Positions 1 through 10,920 of a stretch of DNA of 64,000 nt are shown here, piece after piece. The position numbers were made by a program, and so were the translations under genes. Every line of letters begins with the position of its first letter. Positions within the stretch are counted from its first letter, which is position 1. Under the pieces are notes generated by a model. The model was not told the DNA's origin, searched no databases, and saw nothing but the letters and a program-made list of their open reading frames with translations. The stretch covers positions 7,730,850 to 7,794,849 of the forward strand of contig CM034113.1 in NCBI GenBank assembly GCA_019914945.1, written 5' to 3'. This DNA comes from Typha latifolia. Its lineage: Eukaryota > Streptophyta > Magnoliopsida > Poales > Typhaceae.

Positions 1-267
1 CTCAATAGAGTTGGCTTAGTTATCCATTTTATATATTGAAAGAGATTAATCCATAATCAAGCAAAATAATAATAGTAATATTTTTGAAAGATGAGTTGTA
101 AAATAAAGTTTTCATAAACAAATCATATACCTAGAGCACATAATTTATAAAAAAATATATCCCTATTAATTTAAGCTTCCCACACACACACATGAGAACA
201 AGAAAGCTAAAGCCATTTGGTGTTATCATCATTAGCTCAACACTCCTCTTAGAAACTTTATGAGCTT

Positions 268-277
268 GCCACGTGGC
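268..277. promoter_or_regulatory. G-box palindrome
   Basis: A perfect 10-bp palindrome, GCCACGTGGC, contains the CACGTG core bound by plant bZIP and bHLH factors. It lies about 410 bp upstream of the carboxypeptidase ATG. The motif is seen directly; any regulatory use is inference. Confidence 0.4.
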
Positions 278-282
278 AGATG

Positions 283-314
<32 letters not shown>

Positions 315-621
315 CCCCTGTCTCCACCTAACGGCTCTTTCTTGCCTTCTTTCTTCTTTTTTTCTCGTTCTCTCTCTTACCTTCGATTAAATCCAAAGCA
401 ACCCGGCCTTCGAATCCTTCCCAATTTTGGCAAAGCGGCTCGAAGCCAAGATGCTATCATACCGCCCTCTGCGAAAACGCCTAAAAAGCTCTCGCCTTTG
501 AGCCGAACTCCTCCGGATTTCACGTGCCGAGCTTAACAGAATGCACAGAGATTTGTATTATATAGCCGCATTCCTGTGATCCTATCCCTTTCTCCTCCCA
601 CCTCCCTCCACTCCATTCTAC

Positions 622-627
622 TATATA
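622..627 (+). promoter_or_regulatory. Probable TATA box of the carboxypeptidase gene
   Basis: TATATA within the string ctatataactc lies about 60 bp before the ATG at 686. That would give a short 5' leader of roughly 30 nt. A second TATATA at about 560 is the alternative, with a leader nearer 95 nt. Confidence 0.4.
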
Positions 628-685
628 ACTCGGGAGGAGAGGGAAAAAGACCACCTTGGTCTTGTTTCTTCTGTGGAATTAAAAG

Positions 686-3600
686 ATGGGTCAGTGGAAA
701 TGGTGGGTTGTTGTGGTTCTAGTAGTAGTGGGGAGAGGGAGAGGAATTGAAGGGTACCCAGAAGAGGATTTGGTGAGAGGTTTGCCAGGGCAGCCGAAGG
801 TGGGGTTTAGGCAATATGCAGGGTATGTGGATGTGGATGAGAAGGCTGGGAGGAGCCTCTTCTACTACTTTGCTGAGGCTGATGGAGATCCAGACATGAA
901 GCCTCTCACTCTGTGGCTCAATGGAGGTATTCTTATTCTTCCATGGCTGTTTCACTGTTACATTGTGGTTATTTAGATTGTTTTGTTCATGTGTGTTATT
1001 GTTGGTCATAGATGTGTTCTTTGTTTACTTTAATATCATGATTTGTCTTTTATTTTATTGTTTGTGGGTATTTGTACTACTAGCACTGTTGCATTAGTAT
1101 TTAAACCATATGAAGATACCATCTTGTAAGAGTTAATCCAGGAAATTAATTCCTCCCTTGGTTTACCCATCATGCAAGTCTTTTGGGTCCTTCTTGGTTC
1201 CTTCTTTGATTTAAAAGCTGCAAACAAATTCTGCTTGCAGTTATAGGTTTTTGTCACGATTCAGGCTCTGAGACCTCTTGCCCTCTTGGTTGCCTTTATA
1301 ATGGCAACCGTACTGCTCTGTTGGCTTACTGTGTCTCCTAAACAAGGCTTCAATAGTCTGTAACATTGACAGAAGAAATTTAGCTTTTTTGCTTTGTTTC
1401 TGCCCCTACCAAACAGAAGCTGTCACAATTATATATGTGCCATGTGTGTGTTGTTATTTTCAATAGAATGGGCCTGTTCACAGTTGTGTTCTTGTCTAGT
1501 AGCAAGTAAATTGGATTTTGTGCACAGAAAACGAGGTCTTGTTAAAGAGAGAGATGAGAGAGAAGAGAGAGAAGAGGGAGAAGAAAGAGGTTTTGTTACC
1601 AATTATTTGTCTCCTTTGGTTCATCGACTCTTATATGTTGTAAAAGTCATAGTCAACGATAAAGATGTTGGATTCTCTAGCCAATATTCGAAAGTACTAT
1701 CTTCTGTCTGTTTAGAGTTATTTTTTCTACTCATTATTCTCAGCAGGTTGAGATTTTTAGCTAAGTTGGCCGTTTGCTTTGTCTCTATTCATTTACAAGC
1801 AAAGGGGTGTTCAGATCATGAGATCAGACTTCTTTGTAGTTTGAGCCATGTCTTTCTTTATCCCACAATGGCGTTCAACTTCCAGTGTTGATGCAATCTG
1901 TCACTGGAAGGATTTCTGTTTGCAATATAAATTTTTATATTTTGCTTCTCTATTCTTCCTTTTTCTCTGTCTTTGAGGCGGAGATCGTTATGTAGTTTTA
2001 TTAGCAAGTAGTGATCTATAGATAATTTAAGAACACTCGTCTGTTTCTATCATCTTCAGAAGTAATTTTGGGAAGCTTGAAAATAGAAAGAAGAGAATAT
2101 GTTGTACTGATTCAACTTGGTTAGCACCTAGTATAATTAAAAAAACTCAATTAACATGTACATCCATTACAGAACATGAGAGTAAGATATATCTTCAACT
2201 TGGTTAGCACCTAGTATAATTAAAAGAACTCGCATGAATCCTTTCTTCTGAAAATCCGACTGTAGCTTTGTGTTGGTGTACTGCTAGTGGATAATATCTG
2301 CCATTAGCTATCTCCAAATTAAAAGACTATGCATCCTTTGAACAGACTAATATTTCTTTATGAAAAGCATGAATTCAAAGTACAGAGTGTTATTTTCTTT
2401 TTGCCCAATCTTCATTTGTTTATGGCCGAATCAATCTTCAGGTCCAGGCTGTTCTTCAATTGGTGGGGGTGCGTTCACTGAATTAGGACCATTTTATCCA
2501 ACGGGCGATGGTCGGGGCCTTCGAATAAACAAAAAGTCATGGAATAAAGGTTAGATTATGTTGTAAACAGCCCTGATATATGTGGAGATTGCAAAATGCA
2601 AAAGTTTACAGCCTTTCAGATTGCTTCCTTCACTCATACATACGTTTTGAGCAGCGTCGAAACATTATTAATTTCACCATTTCTCATATTCACAGTATCC
2701 AATCTCCTTTTTGTTGAGTCTCCTGCTGGAGTTGGATGGTCTTACTCAAATACAACATCCGATTATACTTGTGGAGATGCATCAACTGGTAAGTTCAGAG
2801 GCCTAAGTATCCCTCAAGTTATGATTGACTGATAAATTTCAAAACCTCCCTCTTCCATCTTCTTTCTTTCCTCAATAACCCAGAGAATTGTTAATCTTAC
2901 TTTGATACAATGGGTTATTACTTCTGATGTAACCTCAAAGTGGTTTGACTCTATTGTTCTGATTGTATCTTTGTTATGATCATGGAAGCTAATGACATGC
3001 ATAGATTCCTGCTGAGATGGTATGACAAGTTTCCTGAGCTCAAATCTAGAGACTTGTTTCTGACTGGAGAGAGCTATGCAGGTTCACAAGTATTAAAGAT
3101 TTTTTGCTTTAAAATGCTTCTATATTTTTCACATCATCATTGAACTGAGAACTTGAAACAACTGGTTACAGGGCACTACATACCACAATTGGCTGATGTA
3201 CTTCTGACGCATAATGAGAAATCAACTGGTTTCAAATTCAAGATCAAGGGAGTTGCTGTAAGATGATCTCCTACTTCGAGAATTATTGTGTTCTTGTGAT
3301 GATAGTTCAAATTCACCTGTTCTTTTTTCCCCCCTCTTGTGTTACTTATATTAGTACTTGTGCATCTTGGATAGATTGGAAATCCACTTCTCAAGCTTGA
3401 TAGGGATGTCCCAGCAACTTATGAGTTTTTCTGGTCACACGGTATGATTTCTGATGAGATAGGTCTAACCATCATGAACAAATGTGATTTTGAAGATTAT
3501 GTATTCAATAGCCCCCACAATGTCACCACATCATGCAATGATGCCATTGCGGATGCAAATCAAGTAGTCGGAGATTACATCAACAATTACGATGTGATCC

Positions 3601-5730
3601 TTGATGTATGCTACCCCGCAATAGTAGAGCAGGAGTTGCGACTGCGGAAATATGTATGTAGTCCATTTCAACCTACAAGCTAGATGGATATAGTTGTTTG
3701 ATGATCTATATGTATTTTCTTCTTTGTCTCACCCTTTGACATATTAATGAGATTTCTCTATTGTCTTTGCATGACAGGCGACCAAGATCAGTGTGGGAGT
3801 TGATGTCTGCATGACTTACGAAAGGCGTTTTTATTTCAACCTTCCAGAAGTACAGCAGGCTCTTCATGCCAATAGAACAAATTTGCCATATAGTTGGAGC
3901 ATGTGCAGTGAGTAAGCATTCTAAATTCTACACCGGATGACTTGTGATAATTTAGCAAGAACAGAATCATACACTATAATTTGTTACAATGAAACAAGAT
4001 TTGCATATGGATGCAAAAAAGTTCTCATAGTTTATGATCACCTAAACAGGGACTTATACAGCATGAGGACATACCCATATAGGGAATTAGAAACTAAGCA
4101 CCTTCCATTTGGCAGAGTTTAGAGTTCCTTACTCATCAAGAAAAATTCTATCTTCCCATGGTAATTTGTACCTTCTGTTGTTGCAGATATAATCATCTAT
4201 TGCATCATCATTTTGTTTTGACTTGTGATAATAGGATCAGAGAAACTGATTACTATTTTGGACTCATGATCTGCAAAGTAATGTATCCTTTTGTGACCAT
4301 TAATAGTTAACAAAGATTTTGACAGAACTATTTCCACAGTTATTCGTCTATGTAGTAATACTTTAATCCCTATGCATTGTAACTTGATGAATGAATTTTT
4401 TGTGATAATTCTTTTCGAAAATACTCTTGTCAATAAGACTGCTAATTGAAAGCAAACATTCTAAAAGAATGCAGTGACCAGTGAGTCATGAAAAGCAGTT
4501 TCCTCCTTTTAAAGATATTAATATTGCGCTTATGTTGATATTTTGCAGCAAACTTCCAACATTATAAACCAGATTACATTTTGTTCTTACCAGCAATATC
4601 TTCAAAATTACAGTGCTAAACTTACAAATGCACCACCGAACTAGCAATAAATTTGTCCCATGCAATTGATATTCTTGACTCTCTAATTTGTGTGCCAGGG
4701 TTTTGAACTATAGTAATACTGACGGAAATATCAACATCTTGCCTTTGCTCAAGCGAATCGTGAATAATAAGATACCAGTTTGGATTTTCAGGTAAAGAAT
4801 GTTATTATATGCTAAATTTGTCTAAGGTTGGTGAAGTTTGATATTGAACGATGACTGACAACTAATTCCAAATACAGTGGTGATCAAGATTCTGTTGTCC
4901 CTCTCCTTGGTTCTCGTACACTAGTTCGAGAACTAGCTCATGACTTGAAGTTTGGTGTAACAGTCCCTTATGGGGCTTGGTTCCACAAAGGCCAGGTATA
5001 ATTCTATATGACCTCATCAACTCTATGTACTTGTCTGTTCTCCTGAGGTTTCTGGTTGTAGTTACAATGCAAATAACAGTGCCTGCATTATGCTTCCAAC
5101 TATTTTTCTCTTTAGAAGAAAAAATGCATTAATTAAACAAAAATAAGCTGATAGGCTACAAAAATCGCTGCACAAAATGTGACTAAGAACGTTCCCTCTT
5201 AAAAAATATCAAATCTATTCAGACAGCCTAGGTTTGCTAGCCAATTTGCTGCCTCGTTCACTTTCACATCATACACTTGAATTTTATTGAACTCTTATCT
5301 CTTCATAAAGAGCACCATTGTTGTCTCTTACAATTCATCTCTATAGATATCCCATCTTAAACTACAAAAGTTGCACATCACATTTATTCTAAGTTGCCTC
5401 ACTAGATAATGAACTATAGTCAGCAAATTTGTGTAATAGTACCATTTTAGAGCTTTGTTGATCATAGTACTTGTTTATTAAGTTCAATTTTAACCCTTCT
5501 ATCTTTTACATGGATATTGAAACAAGCACTCACTCATGGCTTTTATTTCTTGTGTTCATTGCTAGGTTGGTGGCTGGGTAACTGAGTACGGAAAATTGTT
5601 GACATTCTCGACGGTGAGAGGAGCTGCTCACATGGTACCCTATGCACAGCCAGATAGAGCTCTCCGCCTCTTCCGTTCGTTTGTAAATGGCAAAAGACTG
5701 CCAAATGCAACCGATCCTTCCCTTGATTGA
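686..5730 (+). CDS. Serine carboxypeptidase-like protein (peptidase family S10)
   Basis: Ten exons can be read: 686-926, 2442-2549, 2696-2788, 2989-3081, 3172-3257, 3375-3653, 3778-3911, 4699-4791, 4878-4995, 5566-5730. They give 469 residues, normal for the S10 family. A hydrophobic N-terminus (about residues 1-23) looks like a secretory signal, so the mature enzyme should be vacuolar or extracellular. The mature start, with [16 protein letters not shown], is typical of carboxypeptidase II-like members (SCPL40s group). Visible landmarks are the oxyanion region [13 protein letters not shown], the nucleophile in GESYAG (Ser176), SGDQDSVVP (Asp378) and [11 protein letters not shown] (His437). 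The triad is therefore intact and the protein is probably active. By family it removes C-terminal residues from peptides; acyltransferase activity as in some SCPL relatives cannot be excluded. Introns 1 and 7 are long. Intron 9 carries a LINE fragment. Confidence 0.93.
2111..2231 (+). repeat. Short direct repeat in carboxypeptidase intron 1
   Basis: A block of about 38 bp beginning TTCAACTTGGTTAGCACC occurs at 2111-2148 and again at 2194-2231, nearly identical, with a period of 83 bp. The spacer is not repeated. It looks like a recent local duplication inside the intron. Confidence 0.8.
5115..5345 (-). mobile_element. Fragment of a LINE 3' end (RNase H-like region)
   Basis: Read on the minus strand, this part of carboxypeptidase intron 9 encodes [17 protein letters not shown] followed by a few residues and a stop. 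This matches the end of the RNase H domain of plant LINEs, whose usual form is REGN(R/Q)(V/A)ADWLAN. The downstream minus-strand sequence would be the element's 3' UTR. The piece is antisense to the host gene and too short to be active. The family call rests on this one motif. Confidence 0.55.
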
Positions 5731-6602
5731 AAATTCCTCAAACAACTGAGGAGGTCAAGTGTTAGGCAAAGTCATAGTGCTCATAGCTTAGGACTGCTGT
5801 GTGTTACCCTTGCAGTAGAAAGATAATGGATTTTAAAAAATGTTTGTTCTTCGGTCCTCACCATTCCATTCTGCAAATGTAGTTAAAATGTGATCATCCT
5901 CATGTATTTGCTTTAAATTTCTTTTCAGTTCAACTGTGTTTGAAAGGCAATATTTTGGCAAGCAATTTGCTTTCCCTTTCGATTGGTCTTGTTTTGTTTC
6001 TCTGACTGCCGTAATAGAACATAATTGCATGCTTTGCTACTTAAATATAACTGAGAGTTTAATTAAATTAAAGGAGTAGCAGACTACAAAATTTTGTGAT
6101 CTGTCACTTTAAGATAAAGAAGTATCAGCAATTAACATCTTTGTGATTTAATTGTCAGATGCTACAAAATTATTTGATGCTTGTAGGTCTCAAAAGTACC
6201 TTGTAATAATATTGCAAAGGAATTCTTGCCTCGCCTGTCTCTTCCTGCAGTCTTCTCTAACATCTCCCCTGCTCAAAAATACATCTGCTTCAAGACGACA
6301 TCCAGACTGACTCGATGACTCCCCAGTGCTTCATAGCTAAAATGTGCTTGGAATTTCAGACTGACGGTTGCTCTAATTTTGTTTAGCTCCAGCCATGGAT
6401 AAAGATCCCTTTGTATTTGAAAGAGGTGTGAAAAATCAAGACTTTTAATCATCCTCATCAGGGAAGAAGGATTATAGATGGATTGTCGTACCAATCAGCA
6501 CACTGGACACATGCTTAGCAGTTATGCCCTTTCAGATTTGCCGTGTACTGACACTATAACAGGCTTCATTTTGAGATTTATGTTGATCCAAATCACCCAT
6601 AG
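5731..6602. other. Convergent 3' intergenic region
   Basis: This 872-bp AT-rich gap lies between the ends of the carboxypeptidase (+) and PPR (-) genes and should hold both 3' UTRs. No further gene or repeat was recognised in it. Confidence 0.6.
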
Positions 6603-8078
6603 TCACCTACCTTCTGAGGTGGCCATCTCTTGAATTAACCCATCAAATACCTCAAGCATTCTCCTTGTTAAAGGATGATAAATATCTCCTTGGTAAAAAG
6701 CATGAACTCTTCCCTTCACAGCAATCCAGCTACACCCTGGAGTCTTCACCATACCCAAATTCCTCATCCTTGATCTCAATTCAGCTACGGAGTCCAACTG
6801 TCCAACAGCATCATAGATACCACAAAGAGCCACATAATTACTAGAATTCCCTGACTCCAATTCAAATAGCCTCTGGGCAGAAATCTCTCCAACATTCACA
6901 TTCCGATGGACAGCACAAGCACTGAGCAATGCACCCCAAACACTAGCTGAAGGTTCCATCGGCATCCTACTTATCAGCTCCAGAGCATCTTCAATGTTAC
7001 CAGCACGCCCTAAAAGGTCCACCATACAAGCATAGTGCTCAACGGTAGGGTTGACCCCATGAGCTCTGCTCATTGACTCAAACACTCTCCGACCTTCGTC
7101 AAGGAGGCCAGAATGGCTACAACTAGATAAGATGGATGTAAATGTAACACAATTCGGCTTCACCCCTTGAGATAACATTTCCTCATAGACGATCAATGAC
7201 TCCTTCCCTTTGCCATGAACACCATAGCAAGCTATTAAAGTAGACCAGGTAACTACATTCTGCTCATGCATGCTCAAGAACACCTTTTTCGAATAACCCA
7301 AGTTGCCACACTTGGAGTACATGTCGATCAAAGAATTCCCAACAGCGAGATCTGAGTTGTCCATTAACCAGCGAATCACCTTCCCATGAACTGCCTTGCC
7401 ACTCACCAAGTCCCCTTCTCTGCCACACACATTCAGAATGCTAGGTATAGCCCTCAAATCTGTTTCCACCCCCTCCCACTGCAACCTCCGGAAAACACCA
7501 AGCGCCTCTACTGCTCGCCCGGATCTCGCAAGCCCAGAGATCATCGAATTCCAAACTACAGAATCTTTCTCGGGCGTTGATTCAAACACCTTGATCGCTT
7601 CATTCACTAACCCACATTTGGCATACATATCCAAAACACTACTCTGTACAATTACATATCTGTCGAACCCAAGATGGATGACCCAACAATGGAAGGCCAT
7701 CCCAAGCGAAACATCACCGATGCCTGCGCATGACTTGAGAAGTGAAGGGAAGGTGAAGCGGTCGGGAAGGAGAGAAGAGGCGAGGAAGGGCTGGATAAGG
7801 GAGAGAGACGACCCAAAGAGATGGGTTTGGGCGTAGGAAGAGAAAAGGATGTTGTAAGAGTGCATGGTTCGGTGAGGCATTTGGTCGAACACTTGGTGCG
7901 CGAGGTGGAGAAGGGAGCAGCGTGCGTAAAAGAGGACGATGTCGGTTTCGAGGGTGGGGTGGGGGAGGAGGCCATGGGTAATGGCTTGGGCGTGGGCTTG
8001 GTTTCCTTGGCGGAGCAAGGAGGAAGCGGCGCAGGTTCTTAAGATGGAGGAGAGTTGAGTCGCTCTACATGACATCAA
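6603..8078 (-). CDS. Pentatricopeptide repeat protein, PLS class with E/E+ tail
   Basis: A single-exon frame encodes 491 residues and starts with MM at 8078. Tandem PPR motifs run through most of the protein, for example VVWNSMISGLARSGRAVEAL, VGNSLIDMYSKCGNLGYSKK, VVTWSTLIACYGVHGKGKES and HYACMVDLLGRAGNIEDALE. The spacing is that of P, L and S repeats. From about residue 385 the sequence ASVWGALLSACAVHRNVNVG marks the E region, followed by an E+ part with GCSWIAVKGRVHAFYQGD. There is no DYW deaminase domain, so in RNA editing it would need a DYW partner. The family acts in mitochondria or plastids as site-specific RNA-binding factors. The N-terminus is not a clear transit peptide and the organelle is undecided. 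Lack of introns is normal for the family. Confidence 0.93.
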   Translation of the reverse strand: MMSCRATQLSSILRTCAASSLLRQGNQAHAQAITHGLLPHPTLETDIVLFYARCSLLHLAHQVFDQMPHRTMHSYNILFSSYAQTHLFGSSLSLIQPFLASSLLPDRFTFPSLLKSCAGIGDVSLGMAFHCWVIHLGFDRYVIVQSSVLDMYAKCGLVNEAIKVFESTPEKDSVVWNSMISGLARSGRAVEALGVFRRLQWEGVETDLRAIPSILNVCGREGDLVSGKAVHGKVIRWLMDNSDLAVGNSLIDMYSKCGNLGYSKKVFLSMHEQNVVTWSTLIACYGVHGKGKESLIVYEEMLSQGVKPNCVTFTSILSSCSHSGLLDEGRRVFESMSRAHGVNPTVEHYACMVDLLGRAGNIEDALELISRMPMEPSASVWGALLSACAVHRNVNVGEISAQRLFELESGNSSNYVALCGIYDAVGQLDSVAELRSRMRNLGMVKTPGCSWIAVKGRVHAFYQGDIYHPLTRRMLEVFDGLIQEMATSEGR

Positions 8079-8309
8079 TAAGGTCGAGATGACGTTCGAT
8101 TCTCAACGGCTAATTTTGTCTACTGGTAAAACGGGTCGCGGAGTGAGGGAGATCCGTCTAGGATCCGAAGGATAGCGGGTTTTTGCTTCGGTCCGGGCTT
8201 TCCCATTTGAGTCCATCCATATGCCTCCTTGGATAAGCGTCAATATATCGATCACGTGAATCAGACGGTCATGATGTGATCATCATATGTACGTGATAAA
8301 TTATTTGTA

Positions 8310-8348
<39 letters not shown>

Positions 8349-8615
8349 TTTTGTTTGATAAATATACAAGGGTATAATAGGAATACAAAAATTTTAAATA
8401 TATTACCAGTTCAATAAGTAATTATTTTTTTAAATATATTACTTTGCACATTATTTTTGGAAAATTATATTATCTTAATATTTTATCAAGTAAAAGATAA
8501 TATATATATCCTTAATCAAAAGTAATGTATATAAATCATAATAAGGGTATTGATGTCTTTTTATAATTAATTTGATGAAAGTTTAATTAAATTTTATCTA
8601 TTTAAATTTTTATTA

Positions 8616-8647
<32 letters not shown>

Positions 8648-8977
8648 CTCATTAGTTTAAGATTGATTTAAATTAAATATAATAACAGATAGAGATAGAG
8701 AATCATATTTAAATTAAAATTTATCTGGAAAGAATCAAATTTAATTTGTTTAGTATTAAATAATATCTCCTATAATTAAGTTATAATCATATCTATCACA
8801 ATCACATATAAGAGAGAAATATGTTATCAAATCTTACTCAACGTAGTTTTGGAACTAATACCACGATACTCTATCTAGTGTATTATAATTTTTAAAGAGG
8901 TATTGAAATATTTGTCTATATATATAGAATTAAAATATAGGTTTTCAATAACATAAGAATATTTATCCAAAAAATTA
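8079..8977. other. AT-rich spacer with two (AT)n microsatellites
   Basis: The spacer lies between the PPR start and the PMEI stop. Its first 200 bp are GC-richer and would hold the PPR promoter and leader. The rest is very AT-rich, with (AT)n at about 8315-8347 and (TA)n at 8621-8647. No gene is seen. Confidence 0.6.
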
Positions 8978-9565
8978 TCAACCTAAAAGAGATACAATAT
9001 CAAACGCAACGGCACACAAATCCTTCAGCCCCTCCTCCTTCCTCTCCAACTCTTCCAAGTTCGTCTCCTGCTTTCCGAGCAATCTCCTGCATTCATCCAC
9101 GTACTCTCCGGCCGCCGCCACATGCACGTACGCGTACTCATAATTCTCATCTCGCAAGGCCTCGATCGCCGACCTGAGCGCCCGGCCGGCGTCGGCGTAC
9201 CTCCCGACGCAGGCCGCGAGCACCGACGAAGTTGCCGGCGGCACGGCCTTCTTCGCCAGACGAGACGCATACGACGAGGTCGTCTTAGAGTTGGAGATGG
9301 CACTCTTGATAGCTACGATGGATAGGGTTTTGATGTCGTTGGCTTTCACTCCATGGGGATCGGATTGGAGCGTGGAGATGCATAGGGTGCAGTGTGTTGT
9401 TAGGTTGCATGTTTGTTGGATGAGATGGGTAGGAGTAGGAGAAGGAGAAGGAGAAGGAGAAGAGGAAGATGAAGAAGGTGGTGGAATGGAGAGGGAGTGA
9501 GTGAGGAGAAGAGAGAAGAAGACGAAGAAGAAGAAGAAGAAGAAGAAGGAGAGGTTTGGAGCCAT
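8978..9565 (-). CDS. Pectinesterase/invertase inhibitor (PMEI) domain protein
   Basis: This single-exon gene encodes 195 residues. The N-terminus is a secretory signal with an unusual eight-Phe run (residues 7-14), followed by a Ser/Pro-rich linker to about residue 46. The PMEI four-helix domain follows: IQQTC at residue 53 and LCISTLQSDP at 62 give the first conserved Cys pair, then ACVGRYADA, YVDECRRLL and LKDLCAVAFDIVSLLG at the C-terminus. Cys59 is extra. The family inhibits pectin methylesterases or acid invertases in the cell wall or vacuole by 1:1 complex formation; which enzyme is bound cannot be told from sequence. The coding strand is GC-rich in its middle and 3' parts. No TATA-like box was obvious. 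Confidence 0.88.
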   Translation of the reverse strand: MAPNLSFFFFFFFFVFFSLLLTHSLSIPPPSSSSSSPSPSPSPTPTHLIQQTCNLTTHCTLCISTLQSDPHGVKANDIKTLSIVAIKSAISNSKTTSSYASRLAKKAVPPATSSVLAACVGRYADAGRALRSAIEALRDENYEYAYVHVAAAGEYVDECRRLLGKQETNLEELERKEEGLKDLCAVAFDIVSLLG

Positions 9566-10065
9566 GGCGATTAATCAAGCAAGGTGGTGATGAGATGATA
9601 GGATTTGGGTTCTTAAATTATGATGCAGTGGGCTCAAGGCAATGCCTTTTTGGTCATGAGAGCACTACACTTGTCTCTTTCTAGCTAGCTATGTGGTCCA
9701 CTAAAAACGCGTTAATATGTAGATCTTAGAGTGTTATTAATTTATTTTATTTCTCATGGAGATATGTAGCACTTTTCCCTAGATGGATGGAGATTTTGTT
9801 AAGGTACAGTTTATACATTAGCTTTAATTAAGAAATAATTGTGGTGAGTAAGGCAACAAGGATTCAAGTTTAAGGGAGTGTGTCTCACTTTTAGGTACTA
9901 TTGATGAGAATATGTTTCAAGGTTTATGAACAACTATAAATATAAAGATTTAAGCTTTCTTTTTTCTGTTGTAAAATCTCTTATTTACATAAATATCTTT
10001 AGAGATTTTTGTATTTGCATGGATACTTATAAAAATTAACTAACATCATAAAAGTTAATATTTAT
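9566..10065. other. PMEI promoter side and AT-rich spacer
   Basis: About 500 bp upstream of the PMEI start. It is AT-rich and no gene or element was recognised. It ends at the target-site duplication of the foldback element that follows. Confidence 0.5.
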
Positions 10066-10403
10066 ATTAAATATATTTTACTTCCTGTATTTATACCCAA
10101 AATTACTTTACTCCTCGGTACTTTGAAAAGTCTCGAATCAGTCCTCACACTTATAACTAAAGTAAAATTGTTAGTTTTTTTCGTTAAACTTAACTAAATA
10201 TTATTAAAATAACTAAATACTCTTCTTATATTTATTAGAAGATTTGCAGATTTTAATATAACGTAGCAAAATCACAAAAATAACTACTTAGGTTAAATTT
10301 AATAAAAAAACTAACCGTCTTAATTTAGTCATAAGACTTTTTAAAGTATAGAGTGGTAAAATTATTTTAGGTATAAGTACAAGAAATAAAATATATTTAA
10401 CCC
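10066..10403. mobile_element. Foldback MITE, family 1, copy 1
   Basis: The two ends are long imperfect inverted repeats of about 110 bp; the left arm starts TTAAATATATTTTACTTCC and the right arm ends AAATATATTTAACCC. The 11-bp word TTAATATTTAT flanks the element on both sides (10055-10065 and 10404-10414) and looks like a target-site duplication. Long TIRs with a 9-11 bp duplication suggest a non-autonomous Mutator-like MITE. A second copy lies at 22248-22621. Confidence 0.75.
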
Positions 10404-10698
10404 TTAATATTTATTATCATAATTGTCATCGCAAATAATCATTTAATTACGTTGGCTCAGTGTTGTAAATAATTTTGTGACATATTTTCTATTTTTCACC
10501 GCACACATGAGACGTCATAAAATTTAGAAGGGTATATAAACAAATAATGAAGTATTAAGGGATACACACGCAAAAAACAGAAAACCAAACTTTATTCATA
10601 AAAAGGTGAGCTGGGGTTACAAATGTATCAAACACAAAAGTAAAGGGTGTTATTTACAAATTTCTCCAAGTCGTACGTCTTAACTCTTAACCGTTGTT

Positions 10699-10710
10699 AG
10701 TCCCACATCG
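10699..10710 (+). promoter_or_regulatory. Plant snRNA upstream sequence element (USE)
   Basis: AGTCCCACATCG contains the full USE consensus RTCCCACATCG of plant U-snRNA promoters. A TATA box (TATAAAT, 10744-10750) starts 33 bp after it. In plants this wider spacing is typical of RNA polymerase II snRNA genes, about 10 bp longer than in polymerase III genes. Confidence 0.6.
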
Positions 10711-10774
10711 GATAAATGAGCTACATGTGCCTAGCGGCGGTGATATAAATAGGTTACGGAGGGCACCAGCAAAG

Positions 10775-10920
10775 CTATGATCCTTCAGGCAGAAACGGGA
10801 TGTGATGAGTGGTAAAAGCTCGCTTATTATGCGAGAGGGGCGTCCGCCCCTTAAGCCTGTTACGACAATAGAGGCGTTCCAATCGTTACCAATCTGATCC
10901 CAATTGTAATTCCAAATCCC
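10775..10920 (+). ncRNA. Candidate structured non-coding RNA
   Basis: This stretch begins about 25 bp after the TATA box of the USE promoter and is clearly GC-richer than its surroundings. It contains two adjacent perfect hairpins, CTCGC/GCGAG (10819-10835, 7-nt loop) and GGGGC/GCCCC (10837-10850, 4-nt loop), and a weaker GCCT/AGGC pair (10855-10875). A box-C-like GTGATGA (10802-10808) and a CTGA (10894-10897) are present but may be chance. It does not resemble U1-U6, U3, 7SL or a tRNA as I know them, and no clear plant snRNA 3' box was found. The ends are guesses. It may also be a dispersed repeat with an snRNA-type promoter. Confidence 0.35.

Larger units (their letters stand above)
1..685. 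other. 5' flank of the carboxypeptidase gene
   Basis: AT-rich upstream DNA with a short (CA)n run near 181-192 and a long T tract at about 286-314. After about 320 it becomes a CT-rich leader-like stretch ending at the ATG at 686. No coding region on either strand looks real here; the short frame over the T tract is low complexity. Confidence 0.6.

Noticed and set aside
1394..1891. 165-residue frame inside carboxypeptidase intron 1
   Set aside because: It lies in an intron, has no recognisable domain and includes a low-complexity GAGA-rich stretch.
10775..10920. tRNA, U6, U3 or telomerase RNA at the USE promoter
   Set aside because: No cloverleaf with A and B boxes, no U6 or U3 conserved boxes and no telomere-repeat template were found. 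The USE-TATA spacing is also wrong for polymerase III.
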